Of a stretch of DNA of 64,000 nt, positions 60,047 through 64,000 are shown in pieces (positions within the stretch are counted from its first letter, which is position 1; every line of letters starts with the position of its first letter). Source of the stretch: Paenibacillus sp. cl123 (GTDB lineage Bacteria > Bacillota > Bacilli > Paenibacillales > NBRC-103111); contig NZ_FMYY01000003.1 in assembly GCF_900101595.1 (NCBI RefSeq), forward strand, positions 471,658 through 535,657. The letters run 5' to 3'. The notes below the pieces were generated by a model that saw only the letters and a list, made by a program, of their open reading frames with translations, searched no databases and was not told the DNA's origin. Position numbers and translations under genes: made by a program.

Positions 60047-60586
60047 ATGGAACTGCAAGGATATAAAGTACTGGCGTTTGTTGACGAGGAGTTTGAAGAT
60101 CTGGAGATGTGGTACCCTGTCATGAGACTGCGGGAGGCGGGGGCTGAGGTTCATCTCGCGGGTCCCGAGTCCGGGCGTGTGTACCATGGCAAATACGGCG
60201 TGCCTTTGACGACCGATCACATCTTGGAGGAAGTCCGGTCGGAGGATTATATCGGGCTGTACATTCCCGGAGGCTGGGCCCCGGACAAGCTGCGCCGCTA
60301 TGCATCCGTACTGCGCCTGACGCGCGAGTTTCACGAAGCAAAGAAGCCGATTGCCCATATATGCCATGCCGGCTGGGTACTGGCTTCAGCGAAGATTTGC
60401 CAGGGCTATACGATGACCTCCACGCCTGGGATCAAGGACGATCTGGAGAATGCCGGAGCGACTTGGGTGGATGCCGAAGTTGTGATTGACCGTCATATCG
60501 TCTCCGGACGCCGTCCGCCGGACCTGCCTGCATTCAGCAAGGCGTTTGTAGATGTGCTGGCCGAGTCCGTGCGCGGCCTGAGCTAA
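60047..60586 (+). CDS. DJ-1/PfpI family protein
   Basis: 179 aa from ATG 60047 (AAAGGGTG upstream). Glutamine-amidotransferase-like fold: KVLAFVDEEFEDLEMWYPVM with the acidic partner, DYIGLYIPGGWAPDKLR, and the nucleophile elbow AHICHAGWVLASA with Cys followed by His. Fits the PfpI/YhbO/YraA group, described as stress proteins with debated protease or glycation-repair activity. Stands alone. Confidence 0.85.
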   Translation: MELQGYKVLAFVDEEFEDLEMWYPVMRLREAGAEVHLAGPESGRVYHGKYGVPLTTDHILEEVRSEDYIGLYIPGGWAPDKLRRYASVLRLTREFHEAKKPIAHICHAGWVLASAKICQGYTMTSTPGIKDDLENAGATWVDAEVVIDRHIVSGRRPPDLPAFSKAFVDVLAESVRGLS

Positions 60587-60620
60587 CATCCGGTATAAGC
60601 GGATATATAAAGGAGCAAGT

Positions 60621-61016
60621 ATGAATATGGTGCTGAGATGGCTGCCCTCCATTCTCTGGATGGGGGCCATATTTTATTTTTCTTCTCGAACGGGGAACGA
60701 TCTGGGAGGGTGGCTGGACGGCATCCGCCAGTATCTCCCTTGGATGGAAGGCTTCGATTGGGGCCATTTTGTCTCGTATTTCGTGCTGGCGCTGACTTTT
60801 TTGTGGGGACTGCGTCCGAAACGTGCCGGCTGGGGCATCAAAGCGCTTGTCGTTTTTCTGTGCTTGCTCTACGGCTTGACGGATGAATATCATCAAAGCT
60901 TTGTCCCTGGCCGTACGCCGGATATAGCTGATCTTCGCAACGATGGAATCGGAGCCGCTTTGGCTATGCTGGTTGTTACAATTCCGGGAATCGCCCGTTT
61001 TTTTGAACGGAGATGA
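60621..61016 (+). CDS. VanZ-family membrane protein
   Basis: 131 aa; AAAGGAGCAAGT before ATG. Four hydrophobic segments and the VanZ signature in the last third: LTDEYHQSFVPGRTPDIADL, RNDGIGAALAM. SSRTGNDLGG near the start and the Asp/His-containing WGHFVSYFVLAL are usual. VanZ gives low teicoplanin resistance in enterococci; most chromosomal relatives are uncharacterised. Confidence 0.88.
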   Translation: MNMVLRWLPSILWMGAIFYFSSRTGNDLGGWLDGIRQYLPWMEGFDWGHFVSYFVLALTFLWGLRPKRAGWGIKALVVFLCLLYGLTDEYHQSFVPGRTPDIADLRNDGIGAALAMLVVTIPGIARFFERR

Positions 61017-61162
61017 GCGAAACGGCTGCTGCTTCTGCGACGTACTCATCCTAATATTTGCTAACCGCCCGGCGGCAGGAGAACAGCGTCTGAGGTCGAA
61101 TATTGTATCATCAGGCAAAGTGAAATTGTAAGTTTGGTGTGCCGCCAAAAGGAGTGGTATCG

Positions 61163-61579
61163 TTGCAGAAGCAGTGCAAATGCGGAGAAACTATGAGCAT
61201 ACGCCTCCGCACTGTTATTTATCAAAATAAAGTCGAAATCGAAAACGTTCCTATCTTCTCCTGTGATTCCTGCAGCCGCAGCGAAGTATTTCCCGAGGTG
61301 AAGCCTGAGTTGACCGGATTGATCGGGACACTAGGCGGTAAGCCCGACAAGCGACAGCTGCGGTTTAATGAAGTAAGTGAAATCGCTCATCTGATGATGA
61401 GAGCGACCGAGAAGAATAGAGCGGCTGATTCCGTAGAAGCGATTATTGATGAGCGGATCAACGAGCTTCTCGATCTGCTGCTGCTGGCCCAATCTTTGCA
61501 TGACGAACCGTGGATTGAAGATTTGCGTAAACGCTTGTCTCAGATTGCCAAACATTCCCTTACGGTGCAAGATTTTTAA
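61163..61579 (+). CDS. YgiT-type zinc-finger protein
   Basis: 138 aa from TTG 61163, eight bases after AAAGGAG; an ATG at 61139 is upstream of that site. KQCKCGETMSI and IFSCDSCSRSEVFPEVK supply a C-x-C / CxxC metal site in the first 45 residues, as in YgiT/MqsA-type zinc fingers, with the remainder helical (DERINELLDLLLLAQSLHD). No toxin partner is adjacent, so an antitoxin role is not indicated. Confidence 0.65.
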   Translation: MQKQCKCGETMSIRLRTVIYQNKVEIENVPIFSCDSCSRSEVFPEVKPELTGLIGTLGGKPDKRQLRFNEVSEIAHLMMRATEKNRAADSVEAIIDERINELLDLLLLAQSLHDEPWIEDLRKRLSQIAKHSLTVQDF

Positions 61580-61608
61580 AAGCCGCTGCCTTGCAGTTGG
61601 CTTTTTTT
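61579..61608 (+). terminator. Terminator before ccpA
   Basis: AGCC-G-CTGC-CTT-GCAG-TT-GGCT followed by seven T. Separates the zinc-finger gene from ccpA. Confidence 0.8.
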
Positions 61609-61650
61609 GCATAATTTGATACTATAACTAGAGGCATACCCCCAGATTCA

Positions 61651-61679
61651 TTGCGAAAGCAAGCTTTTTGTCGTATGAT
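61651..61679 (+). promoter_or_regulatory. Promoter of ccpA
   Basis: TTGCGA (61651-61656), 17-base spacer, TATGAT (61674-61679). Start expected about 45 bases before the GTG at 61734. Confidence 0.7.
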
Positions 61680-61733
61680 AAGGCTAATTGACCTGATCGC
61701 ACTATACTTTATTAAGCAATGGAGAGAATGGCC

Positions 61734-62747
61734 GTGACTGTGACAATTTATGATGTAGCCAGAGAAGCAGGCGTTTCCATGGCAACCGTTTCGCGGGTTG
61801 TCAATAACAATCCCAATGTGAAGCCGCAAACGCGCAAGAAAGTATTTGAAGCCATAGAACGTCTTGGTTACCGTCCAAACGCCGTTGCCCGTGGTTTGGC
61901 CAGCAAAAAGACGACAACGGTAGGTGTCGTTATTCCCGATATTTCTAACTCCATCTTCTCTGAGGTGGCCAGAGGCATCGAGGATATCGCCAACATGTAT
62001 CATTATAATATCATCCTTTGTAACGCGGATAAGAAGAAGGAGAAAGAGATCCGGGTTATCAATACGCTGCTGGAGAAGCAAGTTGACGGGCTGCTGTTTA
62101 TGGGCGGAGTCATTACGGACGAGCATATTCAGGCTTTCAAGACTTCCTCCGTGCCGGTCGTGCTCTGCGCCACAGCTGACGAGCAGCGCAAGATTCCTTC
62201 TGTCGATATCGATCACGAGCAAGCGGCATATGATGCAGTCGTACACTTGATCAATCAAGGACATCGCGATATCGCCATGATCTCGGGCCATCTGCAGGAT
62301 CCGGCCAACGGTTATGCCCGCTACCAGGGCTACAAGAAGGCGTTGGAGGAAGCGGGAATCCCGGTTCGGGACGAATATGTGCGTGTCGGCAACTACCGGT
62401 ATGAGTCCGGGCTGGAAGTAACCAAGTACTTCCTTACTCTTGATCCGAAGCCGTCGGCCATTTTTGCGGCGAATGACGAGATGGCGATTGGAGCGATCCA
62501 TACGCTTCAAGATCAGCAGGTAAAAGTGCCGGACGACGTATCCGTTATCAGCGTAGATAACATACGGATGGCGTCCATGGTTCGTCCGCAGCTGACTACG
62601 GTTGCCCAGCCTATGTACGATATCGGGGCCGTGGCGATGAGACTGCTGACCAAGCTGATGAACAAGGAAACGAAGGATTCTCCGGAGTTGGCTCAGGTTG
62701 TTTTGCCGCATGAATTAATTCATAGGAACTCGGTGGCTCATCGTTGA
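61734..62747 (+). CDS. ccpA: Catabolite control protein A
   Basis: 337 aa from GTG 61734, seven bases after GGAGAG; ATGs at 61719 and 61728 are at or before that site. Headpiece [20 protein letters not shown], hinge [17 protein letters not shown], then core features of Ccp[55 protein letters not shown] and [20 protein letters not shown]. With HPr-Ser-P it binds cre sites; candidates lie at 22638, 42748 and 56099. Confidence 0.9.
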   Translation: MTVTIYDVAREAGVSMATVSRVVNNNPNVKPQTRKKVFEAIERLGYRPNAVARGLASKKTTTVGVVIPDISNSIFSEVARGIEDIANMYHYNIILCNADKKKEKEIRVINTLLEKQVDGLLFMGGVITDEHIQAFKTSSVPVVLCATADEQRKIPSVDIDHEQAAYDAVVHLINQGHRDIAMISGHLQDPANGYARYQGYKKALEEAGIPVRDEYVRVGNYRYESGLEVTKYFLTLDPKPSAIFAANDEMAIGAIHTLQDQQVKVPDDVSVISVDNIRMASMVRPQLTTVAQPMYDIGAVAMRLLTKLMNKETKDSPELAQVVLPHELIHRNSVAHR

Positions 62748-62782
62748 TGTGCCACTTCTTTTTGTAAAGGAGGCTGCCTCGG

Positions 62783-63484
62783 TTGGCGTATTCGAAGATT
62801 GGCGTTATCGGCGCGATGAAAGAAGAGATTGAGAAATTTCACGAGCATCTCGCGCATGCAAAAGAAACTGTGAAAGCCGGAATTACTTTTCTGGAAGGCA
62901 GCTTTCACGGAAGAACGATTGTGCTGTGCAAGTCGGGAGTAGGCAAAGTGAACGCAGCAGTCACTACCCAACTGCTAATCGATGTATTTGGCGCAGAAGC
63001 TGTATTGTTCACAGGAGTGGCGGGAGCGGTTGACCCTGGCTTGGAGGTAGGAGATATCGTCGTATCTACAGAATGCATGCAGCATGATATGGATGTAACG
63101 GCTCTGGGCTTTCCGCGGGGGACGATCCCTTACGAAACGACCTCCTTATTCGTCTCCGACGACAAATTGCGGACAGTTGCCGCCGAGGTCAGCCGTGAAC
63201 TGTTCGAAGGACGCGTGCTGGAAGGCCGTGTGTTGTCCGGAGATCAGTTTATCGCCAGCCGCGATACCGTTTCAATGCTGCACCGCGAGCTTCAAGGCGC
63301 ATGCGTGGAGATGGAGGGGGCTGCCGTCGCCCAGGTGTGTTCGATGAATGCCATACCTTTTGTAATCATTCGTTCGATGTCAGATAAGGCGGATGGTTCG
63401 GCTCATGTAAATTTCGCTGAATTTACCGCTTTGGCTTCGGAAAATTCATTCCGGATTATCGATGCTATGCTTCAGAGAATTTAA
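62783..63484 (+). CDS. mtnN: 5'-methylthioadenosine/S-adenosylhomocysteine nucleosidase
   Basis: 233 aa from TTG 62783, eight bases after AAAGGAGG. KIGVIGAMKEEIEKF with the base Glu, CKSGVGKVNAAVTTQLLID, LFTGVAGAVDPGLEVGDIVV, GDQFIA, and VEMEGAAVAQVCS, where the Met-Glu pair binds ribose, then RSMSDKADGSA with the catalytic Asp. Cleaves MTA and SAH to adenine plus thioribose, feeding methionine salvage and AI-2 precursor supply. 36 bases after ccpA, so probably partly co-transcribed. Confidence 0.95.
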   Translation: MAYSKIGVIGAMKEEIEKFHEHLAHAKETVKAGITFLEGSFHGRTIVLCKSGVGKVNAAVTTQLLIDVFGAEAVLFTGVAGAVDPGLEVGDIVVSTECMQHDMDVTALGFPRGTIPYETTSLFVSDDKLRTVAAEVSRELFEGRVLEGRVLSGDQFIASRDTVSMLHRELQGACVEMEGAAVAQVCSMNAIPFVIIRSMSDKADGSAHVNFAEFTALASENSFRIIDAMLQRI

Positions 63485-63543
63485 TGGAGATGTCACTGCT
63501 CGCTTGCTGCATATTGCTTGGCTTATTGCGTGTCTGATGGCCG

Positions 63544-63568
63544 AAGAGCTCCCACTGGAGCTCTTTTT
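63544..63568 (+). terminator. Terminator of the ccpA-mtnN unit
   Basis: AGAGCTCC-CACT-GGAGCTCT (63545-63564) followed by TTTT. Isolates the rRNA promoters downstream. Confidence 0.9.
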
Positions 63569-63646
63569 GCTTATTTGCAAGTCTGGTAATGGTGTGAGGC
63601 AGATTCTTCGGCTGGGCTGGTCATGCGTCAAGTTTGTTAAAAAGGG

Positions 63647-63675
63647 TTGCATATGGCATCAAGCTATGCTATAGT
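63647..63675 (+). promoter_or_regulatory. rRNA operon promoter P1
   Basis: TTGCAT (63647-63652), 17-base spacer, TATAGT (63670-63675) with TGC before it. Confidence 0.8.
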
Positions 63676-63748
63676 ATAAGTCCTGCTCCAGAGATTATAT
63701 CTTCTGCACATGCGGTTAGACCCCTTGAATGGAAGGAAAAAATTGAGG

Positions 63749-63777
63749 TTGCAAAACAGAAACGAATATGGTACATT
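63749..63777 (+). promoter_or_regulatory. rRNA operon promoter P2
   Basis: TTGCAA (63749-63754), 17-base spacer, TACATT (63772-63777), preceded by TGG. The unit CCCCTTGAATGGAAG (63721-63735) upstream recurs before P3. Confidence 0.8.
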
Positions 63778-63883
63778 ACTTCTCGCCCCTTGAGAGAGAG
63801 GCAAGCAAGAGTGCCAAGCAAAAGTGAATGAGAGCTTCTGAGCATGAGGATTACCCCTTGAATGGAAGAGTCGAAAAACACAG

Positions 63884-63912
63884 TTGCAAAAGAGATTCGG
63901 ATGTGCTACATT
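63884..63912 (+). promoter_or_regulatory. rRNA operon promoter P3
   Basis: TTGCAA (63884-63889), 17-base spacer, TACATT (63907-63912), preceded by TGC. Exactly 135 bases after P2 with identical -35 and -10 hexamers. Confidence 0.8.
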
Positions 63913-63939
63913 ACGAATCGCAAGAAGCGTACTAGCAAT

Positions 63940-64000
63940 TGCCCTTTGAAAACTGAACAACGAGTGAGTGTTAAATAGAGAATGAAAATTCTCGCTAGCA
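63940..64000 (+). other. rRNA leader with boxA antitermination element
   Basis: TGCCCTTTGAAAACTGAACA (63940-63959) is the boxA-type element typical of Firmicutes rRNA leaders. The 16S gene itself is not inside the window; it should begin a short way past 64000. Confidence 0.8.

Noticed and set aside
61163..61579. Toxin-antitoxin pair based on the YgiT-like zinc finger
   Set aside because: No small toxin frame with a ribosome site lies on either side, and the helical half lacks an HTH motif.

Overview
The window looks like the chromosome of an endospore-forming, low-to-mid GC member of the Paenibacillaceae (Paenibacillus-like). Pointers are an Sda-type sporulation checkpoint gene, YfhH/YktB/YrzB/DUF1885-type Firmicutes housekeeping genes, a Bacillus-type Fnr with a C-terminal iron-sulfur motif, a Bacillus-type SpeA, CcpA, YesM/YesN two-component pairs beside sugar ABC transporters, three 'stalk' proteins of the copper-amine-oxidase N-domain type, strong AGGAGG ribosome sites and frequent TTG/GTG starts. 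All assignments come from reading the sequence and from remembered family motifs; no searches were run.

Layout. 1-5.2 kb: small genes (VOC enzyme cut by the window edge, four-cysteine protein, 52-aa protein, very acidic 61-aa protein, Sda), two secreted proteins, a tRNA-Val(GAC) with its own promoter and terminator, a 92-nt imperfect palindrome and a possible 32-aa membrane peptide. 5.3-20.4 kb: a mosaic of single genes: methyltransferase-like, PilZ, YfhH, Fnr with a perfect FNR box, a MobA-like protein that seems to lack catalytic residues, a PAP2-like protein, a GGDEF/histidine-kinase fusion, MBL hydrolase, stalk protein, YrzB, HAD phosphatase, SpeA, an MFS exporter, a repeat-containing secreted protein, a 54-aa RiPP-precursor-like peptide under an operator-bearing promoter, and YktB.

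20.6-32.5 kb: a polysaccharide-scavenging locus: two ABC permeases and a lipoprotein binding protein (no ATPase), YesN/YesM-type regulators, an SDR reductase and two heparinase II/III-type lyases. 32.9-35.6 kb: a reversed SsuBAC-type sulfonate importer. 35.7-42.5 kb: a stalk protein, then a kinase/regulator pair divergent from a three-gene ABC-2 exporter, the arrangement of the linearmycin-resistance locus lnrJK-lnrLMN, and a glyoxalase-like gene that appears to start with ATT. 43.8-50 kb: a hexonate locus: LacI regulator, LarA-like racemase/epimerase, FGGY gluconokinase, SDR, then 6-phosphogluconate dehydrogenase on its own promoter, which together would feed a sugar acid to the pentose phosphate pathway.

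50-64 kb: shikimate kinase, rhodanese, an EPSP synthase with an altered PEP-site motif, C39-like peptidase, CoA-binding protein, ThiE, a Gln/Asn/Ser-rich triple-repeat protein behind a leader able to mask its ribosome site, a GlcNAc-type PTS permease translationally coupled to enzyme I, DJ-1/PfpI, VanZ, a zinc-finger protein, CcpA, MTA/SAH nucleosidase, and finally three tandem promoters plus a boxA leader of an rRNA operon whose 16S gene lies beyond the right edge. No CRISPR array, transposase or prophage block was seen.
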